Below are positions 16,354 to 23,820 of a stretch of 40,197 bases of DNA, piece after piece; position 1 is the first letter of the stretch, and each line of letters begins with the position of its first letter. Both the position numbers and the translations under genes were made by a program. The stretch lies in the NCBI GenBank assembly GCA_041605955.1, contig JBFIXI010000036.1, positions 1 through 40,197 of the forward strand, read 5' to 3'. The notes under the pieces were generated by a model, which saw only the letters and a list, made by a program, of their open reading frames with translations, was not told where the DNA came from and made no database searches. The stretch comes from JAHEJX01 sp041605955. GTDB lineage: Bacteria; Actinomycetota; Acidimicrobiia; Spongiisociales; UBA5794.

Positions 16354-17175
16354 TCACGCCAGTGGGCGGTCTGCGTTCAACGCGGCCCGATCGTGCAACC
16401 TGGCGACCTCGCGCGCGGTGGGGTCCGGGGAGGCGCTCCCGAAATCTGCAACGAGGGCGCAGGTGGCGAAGTGGGCAGCGGCCGCTGTGTATTCCCGCTC
16501 CCACTCCCGGTAGGCGCGTTCCTTCTCGGCGGACAGGAAAGGGAATCGGCTCGGCGGCCGGCGTACCCCGATCCGCCACGGCTTGGGCGTCAGCCGGGCT
16601 CGGTACGAGTCCTGGGTCTTGCACAGCGCTACGTACTGTCGGTCGCTGCCCAGGGCCTGCAGCAGCTGCCCGGCCCGTGCCTCCTGAGCGGGGATCAGTT
16701 GCGACAGGAGCAAGATGCGAAAGCCCGAGGTCGTCCGATAGAGCCGCAGTCGCAACGCCGGATCCGCCCCCACCACCGACTCGATTCGCTCCACCAGCGT
16801 CCTCTCGAATCCATCTTGCCTACGCCACAGGCTGCGCCATGATCGGCGGGGCAAATCGACGTCCGCGAAGAAGACGTTGTCCGTGTTGAGCACGAGCGAT
16901 CCATAAGAGTTGCGAGTGATCACGGCCACTCGCCTCCCCCTGATTTCGACCTCCTCGACGATCTCTTCTCGCAGCGGCCGATCGGCTCCGTAGTAACGCC
17001 AGCGAACCGGCTTGCCCGCCTCGATCCAGGTGGCGATCGCTTCGGCTCGCTCCCGAGCTACCCGCAGAGCATCGTCCAGGCTGTCATTGGAGTGGCCGTA
17101 TGCGGTGACCTCGATGTCGCCTCGCTTAGTGGGAAACACGACGGTCGTCGGCGTCCAGAAGCGGAAGAAGCGCAT
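16354..17175 (-). CDS. Conserved protein of unknown function, 273 aa
   Basis: I do not recognise a named family. The protein has no signal peptide or membrane segment. It starts MRFFRFWTPTTVVFPTKRGD, has an early helical stretch with a DDALRVARERAEAIATWIE segment, then alternating strands (EEVEIRGRRVAVITRNSYGS, LVLNTDNVFFADVDL). The middle holds LRLRLYRTTSGFRILLLSQL and GSDRQYVALCKTQDSYRARL, followed by TPKPWRIG. A charged FLSAEKERAYREWEREY segment precedes the C-terminus. The highly specific motifs (YRTTSGFRIL, SYRARLTPKPWR) look conserved, as in an enzyme. It lies 19 bases downstream of the alcohol dehydrogenase on the same strand, so the two may share a transcript. Confidence 0.75.
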   Translation of the reverse strand: MRFFRFWTPTTVVFPTKRGDIEVTAYGHSNDSLDDALRVARERAEAIATWIEAGKPVRWRYYGADRPLREEIVEEVEIRGRRVAVITRNSYGSLVLNTDNVFFADVDLPRRSWRSLWRRQDGFERTLVERIESVVGADPALRLRLYRTTSGFRILLLSQLIPAQEARAGQLLQALGSDRQYVALCKTQDSYRARLTPKPWRIGVRRPPSRFPFLSAEKERAYREWEREYTAAAAHFATCALVADFGSASPDPTAREVARLHDRAALNADRPLA

Positions 17176-17194
17176 TGCGGCAGCGTAGGCGAGC

Positions 17195-18199
17195 CTAAGC
17201 AGATGCCGTGGTAAGCACCGCAGCCCCCTCGACCTGTCCGCGCTTCAGCCGGACGAGGGCAATGTTGGCGTCGGCCAGCGGATACGGATCGACGAGAGTT
17301 CGCACTGGTATGTCCGCAGCGAGCGCCAGAAACTCCTCGGCGTCGCGGCGAGTGAAGTTAGCCACGCTCCGCAGCCCCCGTTCTTGCCACATGAGCTCGT
17401 ATGGAAACTCGGGGATCGTGTCGAGGTGAATCGCGTTGATGGCCACTGTGCCGCCCGGTCGCAGCGCTTTGAGCGCTTCGACCACCACATAGCCTGCCGG
17501 GGCGAAAGTGATGACCGCATCGAGTTGCTGCGGCGGCCGCCGACTGTAGGAGCCTGCCCAGGCGGCGCCCATCTGGACAGCCCGTTCCTGTTCCGTCCGG
17601 GATCGGGTGGCGACGTGCACCTCACAACCCCAATGAAGCGCCACCTGCAGCGTCAATAGCGCCGAGGCCCCGAAGCCAAACAACCCGAGCCGCCCACCCG
17701 GCTCGATGCCGGAGATCCGGAGCGCGCGGTAGCCGATGACGCCGCCGCACAAAAGGGGCGCCGCTCCGACATCGGAGAATCGATCGGGTACGGCGAAGGC
17801 GTAGTCGGCCCGGGCGATCAGCGATTCCGCGTAGCCGCCGTCACGGTCCCATCCGGTGAATTCGGCATCGCCACACAGGTTCTCCGCGCCCGCCAGGCAA
17901 CGCTCGCATGACCCGCACGATCCTGCGAGCCACCCCACACCGACCCGGTCGCCCCGGCGCCATCGGGTGACGGTTTCCCCCACCGCCGTGACGCGTCCCA
18001 CCGCCTGGTGCCCCGGGATTATCGGAAGGCGGCGTGCCGTCAGGTCACCCTCGACGAGCTGTAGATCGGTGCGGCACACACCACATGCCGCTACTTCGAC
18101 AGCAATCTCACCTGGTCCGGGCACGGGGTCTGCTCTCGTGACGAGTCGCAGCGGCCGCTCGGTCGACGGCCGTGGGGTGGACAGCTCTTGGGCCAACAT
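17195..18199 (-). CDS. Zinc-dependent alcohol dehydrogenase (MDR family)
   Basis: ATG 18199 is preceded by GGAGGTGACGACG, so it is preferred to an ATG eight codons earlier. The 334-residue protein is a medium-chain dehydrogenase. Catalytic-zinc ligands are C42 in CGVCRTDL and H64 in PGHQAVG, where the usual Glu after His is Gln. Structural-zinc cysteines are C95, C98, C101 and C109. The nucleotide fold contains RLGLFGFGASALLTLQVA. The likely reaction is NAD(P)-linked oxidation of a primary alcohol or reduction of an aldehyde in the cytosol. It probably forms a two-gene transcript with the 273-aa unknown downstream. Confidence 0.88.
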   Translation of the reverse strand: MLAQELSTPRPSTERPLRLVTRADPVPGPGEIAVEVAACGVCRTDLQLVEGDLTARRLPIIPGHQAVGRVTAVGETVTRWRRGDRVGVGWLAGSCGSCERCLAGAENLCGDAEFTGWDRDGGYAESLIARADYAFAVPDRFSDVGAAPLLCGGVIGYRALRISGIEPGGRLGLFGFGASALLTLQVALHWGCEVHVATRSRTEQERAVQMGAAWAGSYSRRPPQQLDAVITFAPAGYVVVEALKALRPGGTVAINAIHLDTIPEFPYELMWQERGLRSVANFTRRDAEEFLALAADIPVRTLVDPYPLADANIALVRLKRGQVEGAAVLTTASA

Positions 18200-18272
18200 C
18201 GTCGTCACCTCCGGCGCCGCCATGATCCCATGTGACGATCACCTAGAGCCTGCGACGGGCGAGGATTGAGAT

Positions 18273-18950
18273 GTGAAGTGGCCGACGGAACCCGCTGAGC
18301 TGGAGGCGCTGCAACGGAATATCGGCGCGCTGCGCCCTGCGCCATGGACACCAGAGGGCGCTCTCGTCGCCGGAGGCTGCTTCGTGTGTTTCGGTCGTGG
18401 CGGCGGGGGTGCCGGCGCCACCGGGGATTCGGGATGGGCGGCGGCGGCCCTGATGCGGCGAGGGCGGCTCGTAGATGCGGCCGCGATCGAAGGCGAGGCG
18501 GGAGCGCCCTATGTATCCGGGCTGCTGGCGGCGCGCGAGGGCGCACTCCTCGAGCAGGCAGTACGAGCGCTCCCCCGGCCCCCCGACGTCCTCTTGGTGA
18601 ACGCCACCGGCCGTGACCACCCGCGGCGCGCCGGGCTGGCGCTCCACCTGGGATGGGCGCTCGAACTACCAACGGTGGGAGTCACCCATCGCCCGCTCGT
18701 GGCCTGGGGAGAGACGCCCGGGCCCGCTGCGGGCGCATCGTCGCCAGTGTGGCTGGCGGGAGATCAAGTCGGCTGGTGGGTGCGCACTCGAGCCAACGCC
18801 CGGCCGCTGGCGATCTCGCCGGGATGGCGAACCGACCTGGACACGACGCTCGCGGTTGTGACTGCGACCGTGGGGGCCGTCCGCACCCCGGAGCCGATCC
18901 GTCAGGCGCGGCGACTCGCCCGGAGCTCGAGGGGTCGCCCGGCTCCGTAA
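18273..18950 (+). CDS. Endonuclease V-like protein lacking catalytic residues
   Basis: A 225-residue protein starting at GTG 18273 with the EndoV fold. Diagnostic segments are GAPYVSGLLAAREG (77-90), VNATGRDHPRRAGLALHLG (109-127) and LPTVGVTHRPL (132-142). EndoV nicks DNA or RNA near deoxyinosine using D43, E89, D110 and K139 (Thermotoga numbering). Here the glutamate E89 is kept, but the first aspartate region reads LVAGGCFVCF, the second aspartate is N110, and the lysine is H139. True EndoV usually reads 'VDGHG.AHPRR' here. Normal metal-dependent cleavage is therefore unlikely, though the fold and substrate pocket seem intact. Probably a divergent paralogue family (inference). Confidence 0.78.
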   Translation: MKWPTEPAELEALQRNIGALRPAPWTPEGALVAGGCFVCFGRGGGGAGATGDSGWAAAALMRRGRLVDAAAIEGEAGAPYVSGLLAAREGALLEQAVRALPRPPDVLLVNATGRDHPRRAGLALHLGWALELPTVGVTHRPLVAWGETPGPAAGASSPVWLAGDQVGWWVRTRANARPLAISPGWRTDLDTTLAVVTATVGAVRTPEPIRQARRLARSSRGRPAP

Positions 18951-19006
18951 ATGCGCCGATGGGCACCCGTGTACGATGGGTCATGAATCCGACGAAGGGG
19001 CCGACG

Positions 19007-19321
19007 ATGCAGGACCACTTGCGCCCGATCGAGCGGCGGGTGCTCGCCATGCGGGACCAGGGGCTGAATTACGAGCAAATCGGCGCGCGAATCAGACGCA
19101 GCCCCGAGCACGTCGCCCGCATCGTCCAGTGGACCGAGATCCCCCGGTCGGGGCGTCCCCCGACTCGCACGCCGCGGCCAATCGAGAGCCGAGTTCTGGC
19201 ATTGCGGGCTCGAGGCGAGACCCACGAGCAGATCGGTCGCCGTTTCCGCCGCTCGGCTCGCTTCATCCGCCAAGTCGAGGGCCTGGCCCATTTCCGCCTG
19301 GCCCTCGACCTCCTCGGCTGA
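19007..19321 (+). CDS. Small tandem helix-turn-helix protein, 104 aa
   Basis: ATG 19007 has GAAGGGG six bases upstream; ATG 18983 is an in-frame alternative. The protein is two copies of one sigma-70-region-4/LuxR-like HTH. Copy 1 is IERRVLAMRDQGLNYEQIGA plus RIRRSPEHVARIV, and copy 2 is IESRVLALRARGETHEQIGR plus RFRRSARFIRQVE. They are joined by a Pro/Arg/Thr-rich linker (EIPRSGRPPTRTPRP). No other domain is present. It is likely a DNA-binding regulator or a helper of the transcription apparatus. The gene starts 32-56 bases after the EndoV-like gene on the same strand. Confidence 0.72.
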   Translation: MQDHLRPIERRVLAMRDQGLNYEQIGARIRRSPEHVARIVQWTEIPRSGRPPTRTPRPIESRVLALRARGETHEQIGRRFRRSARFIRQVEGLAHFRLALDLLG

Positions 19322-19573
19322 GCGCTGGAGCGCCTCGGGTATCGGAGCGGGATACGCCGCTGGCGAATGACCGCGTCGACGGCGGGGACCGGCATCCGCA
19401 AGTCCCCTTCTGTTTACCGCGCCGAGCAGCACCATTGCCATGGGGCGATGATGATCCGCGCCGTCAGGAGTGCTCCACTGCGCTGCCGATTGGCGAGGCC
19501 TCATCAGGAGGCTTAGGGTCCGCATGGGAGTCTCGCAGGTTGCACTGTGAATTGCGCGCAGACTGGAGGGTGA

Positions 19574-20116
19574 ATGATGAGAAGAGCCTTGGTGCTCGCG
19601 GCGGTGGCGGCTTCGATGGTGCTGACGGCGGCCACCCCGGTAGGCGCCGGTGGCTTCGAGCGCGGCATCGTGCTCGAAGTCGACGGCACCGACTACTACC
19701 TGGCGGGAGCTCCGGACGGTCCCGGGGGCGCCGTCGACATTCCGGGTCACTCCTGGGTAATAGCCGGCCCCAACCAGCTGGTGGGCAAGCACTACAACAC
19801 CGGCCCATTCGGCGCCCCGAGCTGGTGGTCGTCCGACGCCCCCGACGGTGAGCTGTTGTACGTGGTGCACGGAGTGATCGACACCTGGACGCCCGAAAAG
19901 GCAGCCGACTACGCCGCAGCCGGCTACGTTCACTATCACGAGCTGGTGACAGTCGAGAGCGGAGCGGAGCACCCGACGAAGGTCGTGTGGCTGCGGCATC
20001 ATGCCCGCACCACGTTCACCCTCGATGGTGGGCCCCGGCCTGATCTGGCTCATGCGGTGACCCCGGGCATCGACTTCGACTTCATCAACAACTGGTTCGT
20101 GCCCTACATGCCGTAG
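19574..20116 (+). CDS. Secreted protein of unknown function, 180 aa
   Basis: ATG ATG at 19574/19577 follows GGAGGG; the second ATG has the better spacing. Residues 1-25 are a Sec signal (RRALVLAAVAASMVLTAATP) cleaved near VGAGG. The mature protein has HSWVIAGPNQLVGKHYNTGP, SWWSSDAPDGELLYVVHGVI and KAADYAAAGYVHYHELV segments, and a VVWLRHHARTTFTLDGG motif. Clustered histidines (YVHYHE, RHH) suggest metal binding, but no known family is recognised. It is followed by a strong stem-loop and stands alone. Confidence 0.72.
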   Translation: MMRRALVLAAVAASMVLTAATPVGAGGFERGIVLEVDGTDYYLAGAPDGPGGAVDIPGHSWVIAGPNQLVGKHYNTGPFGAPSWWSSDAPDGELLYVVHGVIDTWTPEKAADYAAAGYVHYHELVTVESGAEHPTKVVWLRHHARTTFTLDGGPRPDLAHAVTPGIDFDFINNWFVPYMP

Positions 20117-20169
20117 TCACCACGCGGCGATAGCCCGGGTGAATACCGAGCGTAGGATTCGCCACGACT

Positions 20170-20211
20170 CGGGAACGGGCCTCACCCCAGCGTGGGTGAG
20201 GCCCGTTCCCG
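20170..20211. terminator. Strong perfect stem-loop terminator
   Basis: CGGGAACGGGCCTCACCC (20170-20187) pairs over 18 bp without mismatch with the arm 20194-20211, around a CAGCGT loop. It is 53 bases after the stop of the secreted 180-aa protein. The very stable stem lacks a T-run, as is common for terminators in high-GC Actinobacteria. Confidence 0.75.
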
Positions 20212-20337
20212 CTTGACACCAGCGCAGCGTTCGGGGCGCAACGACACGGCGGCCGGCCGGCTGCCCACTCGCTACGATCGATTCTGGTCGCCACTGGGCT
20301 GCGGTGTCCCCGGCCACCAGAGGAGCGAGGCTGCGAC

Positions 20338-21816
20338 TTGCATTGGGATGTCGAGGTCCAACAGGGTGAAATCGACGGGGTCCCTGCACTGTGGCTCGAG
20401 ACGGCGCGCCCGTTCACCGCCAGTTTGATGTTCCGGGTGGGGCTGTTCGACGAGAGACTCCGCATACGGGGCATGACCCATCTGGTCGAGCATCTGACCT
20501 TGTCGGGGCTGCAGGATCACGACGTCGAGTTCAATGGCTACGTCGCGCCCCACGAGACGGCGTTCCTGGCGAGCGGCGACCCGCAAGAGGTGGGGCGCTT
20601 TCTCGCGGCCGTGTGTCGCAGTCTCCATGACCTTCCCGTGGAGCGATTCGACGTGGAGCGTGCCGTCCTGCGCCGCGAGGCCGAGCTGCGAGGTGGGTTC
20701 TTCTGGCCGGCAGCCATGTGCGCCCGCTACTTCGGACTACAAGGCCCGGGGCTGTTCAACTACGGCGAGCCCGGGTTGCGGTGGATCGGCCCCGACGAGG
20801 TGCGGCCCTGGGTTGAGAAGTACTTCGCTCGATCCAATGCCATCGTCACGCTCACCGGGCAGCCCCAAGATGGGTGGGAGCTTCCTTTGCCGCCGGGATC
20901 TCCCCTGCCTCCGCCGGAGTTTGATCGCGCCGCAACGCCCCCACCCGATGAGCCCACCCTGCTTGCCTCGCAAGACGCCGGGGTGAGCTGGGGAGCTCTC
21001 ATGCACATGCCGCGCGGCCTTCCCCAGCCGGCAGTGCTGACTGCGCTCCAAATCCTGAAGCGGCGACTGCAGGATCGGTTGAGACATGATCTCGGCAAGG
21101 TCTACACAACCGGTCAGACGTACTGGCGGATCGACCAAGATCTGGTCTTCGTTGCGTTGGGAGTCGAAAGCGTGCCGGAGGACTCGCGCGAGGTGGGGGT
21201 CGAGTTCTTGGCGACCCTGCGCTCGTTCATCGATTCCGGCCCCACGGCCGACGAGGTCCATCGGGAGCGCCGTACCTACGAGCGCCAGCTGGAGGAATAT
21301 CCCGACCAAACTTTGCGCAGCCACCTCTACGACGAAGCCATCGGCCAGCTGTGCCGCTGGGAACGCTACGGCTCGCCCCGTCGGATCATGGAGGGGATCG
21401 AGTCCATGGACCTCGACCAGATGCGGCTTCGATTTGCGGAAGCATTCCGGCAATCCTTCATGGTCGCCGACCTCCCTGAGGGCACCTTATCGGCGCCAAA
21501 GTTCCCGCCCGACCGGTCGCTCGACGGGCGCGACTTCCGGCGCAAACCGTCCAAGACCGACCCGATTCGCAAGGTCCGCATCGGGCCCGACGGCCTCGTG
21601 CTACACGAGGCCAAGCAGGACGAACCCCGGTCGCTCCTCCGCGACGACATCGAGCTGGTGGCTTTTGAAGGCGAGTCGATAGCGGTCTACTCCGCTTTCG
21701 GCTCAGCCTTCATCGACACCTCGGCGTTCTTCGCAGGACGCAGGATGGCTGACATGGTGCGCGCCATGCTCGCTCCCGACCAGATATTGCCCCCCGATCG
21801 GGACCCCACCGCGTAG
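20338..21816 (+). CDS. M16-like (pitrilysin-type) zinc peptidase
   Basis: The frame begins at TTG 20338, with an AGGAGCGAGG ribosome site upstream, and runs 492 codons. Residues 46-55 (MTHLVEHLTL) contain HxxEH: H48, E51, H52, the inverted zinc motif of family M16. A downstream glutamate in VLRREAELRGG (about E114 or E116) fits the third ligand. An inactive-like second half with HDLGKVYTTGQTYWRID and REVGVEFLATLRSFI fits the two-domain M16B subunit. There is no signal peptide, so it is probably cytosolic. M16 enzymes degrade peptides or process preproteins; the substrate is unknown. The C-terminal ~80 residues are atypical and rich in charged residues. Confidence 0.8.
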   Translation: MHWDVEVQQGEIDGVPALWLETARPFTASLMFRVGLFDERLRIRGMTHLVEHLTLSGLQDHDVEFNGYVAPHETAFLASGDPQEVGRFLAAVCRSLHDLPVERFDVERAVLRREAELRGGFFWPAAMCARYFGLQGPGLFNYGEPGLRWIGPDEVRPWVEKYFARSNAIVTLTGQPQDGWELPLPPGSPLPPPEFDRAATPPPDEPTLLASQDAGVSWGALMHMPRGLPQPAVLTALQILKRRLQDRLRHDLGKVYTTGQTYWRIDQDLVFVALGVESVPEDSREVGVEFLATLRSFIDSGPTADEVHRERRTYERQLEEYPDQTLRSHLYDEAIGQLCRWERYGSPRRIMEGIESMDLDQMRLRFAEAFRQSFMVADLPEGTLSAPKFPPDRSLDGRDFRRKPSKTDPIRKVRIGPDGLVLHEAKQDEPRSLLRDDIELVAFEGESIAVYSAFGSAFIDTSAFFAGRRMADMVRAMLAPDQILPPDRDPTA

Positions 21817-21828
21817 CAAGCGGGCAGA

Positions 21829-21950
21829 CGTTCTCTACACCGCCCATGCTGCGCTGCGGGAGTGCACGATGGCGTTGCGGTCTTGCCGACCATCCCGATC
21901 GGTTCGAGCCGCCGCCGGCAGTAAGCCACCGTTCCTGCCTAGATGGCGGC
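21829..21950 (-). pseudogene. Decayed partial copy of the PD-(D/E)XK-like/wHTH gene
   Basis: On the minus strand this stretch reads AYCRRRLEPIGMVGKT, matching TYCLRRLEAIEMVGKT at the C-terminus of the intact gene at 23821-24519. DNA at 21829-21929 and 23818-23915 lines up over about 95 bases. The fragment has a one-base deletion after the GKT codons, which shifts the remaining frame, and an in-frame TAG just upstream (before the AGTVAYC part). There is no start or N-terminal part. It is a leftover of a duplication of that gene's 3' end. Confidence 0.7.
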
Positions 21951-22077
21951 TCCATGCTGCCGTGAGCTACCAAGCGCGAGAGGGAGCGTGCACCGGAACC
22001 CAACGTCAGCAAGCACGCGGCGCAGCCTCTGTGTAAGTTGGGCGAAGCAGAGCAACGAAGGGAAGGGGGTCTGCTCT

Positions 22078-23364
22078 ATGTCCAGCACGAAACGCCGCCT
22101 GGCGCTCACCGCTGCGTTGACTGTGACCTTGCTGGCACTTGCACCACTCGGTTCGGCGGGTGCCGCTCACGACCAAGATCCGAGAACGAAGAATCTCCAC
22201 CCGATGGGTCACATCGAGGAGCCTGCGAGTCTGTTCTACGGGCCTCCCAGCATCCACACCGACATCGCCTTCTGGGGCAAGTACGCCTTCCAAGGCAACT
22301 GGCAGGGGTTCAACATCCGAGACATATCGGCTCCCGGCAATCCCAAGCACGTCTCGTTCACAAGCTGCAACGGCAACCAGGGTGACGTCGTTGTCTGGGA
22401 CAACGTCCTCATCCGGTCCTGGAACTCGCCGGCATCCGGAACCCAGGACTGCGATGGGACCATCGTCCCGGCAGGCTTCGAGGGTGTCCACGTGTTCGAC
22501 ATCAGCGATGTGAACGATCCTGAGCTGATCGCGGCCGTCGAGACGGAGTGCGGGTCGCACACCGCGACCGGGGTGCCGGATCTAGAGAACAACCGGCTCC
22601 TGATCTACAACAGCTCGGCAAGTGGCGCCTGCCCCGGTATCGACATCATCGAGGTCCCGCTCGACAGTCCGGCGGCAGCCTCGTACGTGCGGTTCGTCGA
22701 CGCTGGTGGTCGAGACTGCCATGACACGGGCGTCATCCTCGGTGACGCGATGAAGGCCGCTTGCGCCGGCGATGACGGATTCAGCGTCTTCAGCCTCGCC
22801 GGATCGCTGGACGACCCGCAGCTGCTCTACTCGCGTTCGATCGACGGCGTGGGTGTGGGCCATTCGGCCGTCTTCACCTGGGACGGCGAGGTCATCGTGT
22901 TCGGTCACGAGCCGGGGGGTGGGGTGGCTCCGTTCTGCCAGGAGGCCACCGCCGACCTCGACAAGTCGGCGCTGTTCTTCGACACCGACACCGGCGCCTT
23001 GCTCGGGATGTGGACGCTCCCCAGGCCCCAGTCGGCAACAGAGAACTGCACGATCCACAACTACAACATCGTGCCGATGCCGAACGGCAGCTACATCCTC
23101 GTCAGCGGGAACTACCAGGCCGGCACCAGTGTCGTGGACTTCACCGATCCGACGAATCCGGTGGAGCTGGCGTTCTCCGATCCGCCAGCGATCGATCCTC
23201 TCGACCTCGGTGGGGCGTGGTCCAGCTACTGGTACAACAACTTCATCTACGAGACCAACATCACCGAGGGGCTGAACGTCTTCCGCTTCAGCGGGAGTGC
23301 GACGGCAGGCGCTCTCAAGCTCGGTCACCTCAATCCGCAGACGACCGAGTTCACGATCCCGTAG
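22078..23364 (+). CDS. Secreted LVIVD-repeat beta-propeller protein
   Basis: ATG 22078 has GGAAGGGGG about eight bases upstream; the open frame upstream is not needed. The 428-residue protein has a Sec signal (KRRLALTAALTVTLLALAPL, cleaved near GSAGA). The rest is one LVIVD propeller: GFNIRDISAPGNPKHVSF, VHVFDISDVNDPELIAAV, TSVVDFTDPTNPVELAF and LNVFRFSGSATAGALKL are repeat units. Cysteines occur in pairs (TSCNGN, TECGSH, RDCHD), suggesting disulphides outside the cell. It lacks the M23 domain found in its relative at 1221-3164. A strong stem-loop follows. Role unknown, probably surface binding. Confidence 0.87.
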   Translation: MSSTKRRLALTAALTVTLLALAPLGSAGAAHDQDPRTKNLHPMGHIEEPASLFYGPPSIHTDIAFWGKYAFQGNWQGFNIRDISAPGNPKHVSFTSCNGNQGDVVVWDNVLIRSWNSPASGTQDCDGTIVPAGFEGVHVFDISDVNDPELIAAVETECGSHTATGVPDLENNRLLIYNSSASGACPGIDIIEVPLDSPAAASYVRFVDAGGRDCHDTGVILGDAMKAACAGDDGFSVFSLAGSLDDPQLLYSRSIDGVGVGHSAVFTWDGEVIVFGHEPGGGVAPFCQEATADLDKSALFFDTDTGALLGMWTLPRPQSATENCTIHNYNIVPMPNGSYILVSGNYQAGTSVVDFTDPTNPVELAFSDPPAIDPLDLGGAWSSYWYNNFIYETNITEGLNVFRFSGSATAGALKLGHLNPQTTEFTIP

Positions 23365-23384
23365 GTGAGGCGAGACGCAGCATC

Positions 23385-23415
23385 TTTGGGGGTGGGTGCC
23401 GCACCCACCCCCAAA
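23385..23415. terminator. Perfect stem-loop terminator
   Basis: TTTGGGGGTGGGTGC (23385-23399) pairs perfectly over 15 bp with GCACCCACCCCCAAA (23401-23415), with one base between, 20 bases after the LVIVD gene stop. The A-T-rich base of the stem and its position fit a terminator. Confidence 0.72.
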
Positions 23416-23820
23416 TGCATTCGGCGCCGGATGCGTTCACCCTCGGTCGTTAGCAGCGGCGGTCGTTGCGCCGGGACATACCTGGCGATCGCTACCGTCA
23501 CCTGAGTGGTGTGGCGGAGCGGCGTCGCTGCGGCGCGATCCGCTGCAGGTGGCGGGCATCACGGTTCGCTTGCCGTCCGCCCTCGGCGTTGTCGGTTGAC
23601 GCTGTTTCCGATCAACATTGGCTCTATCCGGGCACGGCACCACCAGCCTGATCCTCTTCGCCAGCATCAGCGAGCTGGTGCTGGCCAACTCGACGCCCTC
23701 GGAGCGCTCAACGGGCATCGCGGCGAACCCCTCCGGGCGCCGGCAAAACCCCTCAGCAGATCCTCCGGGAGGGCACGGCGAGCAGTCGACCACGCCCGCA
23801 AGGGAACCAACCGACGCCGT
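23416..23820. other. Gene-free stretch of ~405 bases
   Basis: This lies between the LVIVD terminator and the 3' end of the PD-(D/E)XK-like gene. Short open frames exist on both strands, but none has a ribosome site, a recognisable motif or coding-like composition. I see no repeat, RNA gene or promoter. It may hold relics too decayed to name. Confidence 0.4.

Noticed and set aside
18232..18242. GTGACGATCAC palindrome upstream of the EndoV-like gene as a CRP site
   Set aside because: CRP sites need TGTGA and TCACA six bases apart; here the spacer is three. Short palindromes of this kind are common.
23437..23793. Minus-strand 118-codon frame in the gap after the LVIVD gene
   Set aside because: Cys/Pro/Arg-rich product, no ribosome site, no motif, and a terminator stem-loop lies just past its end.
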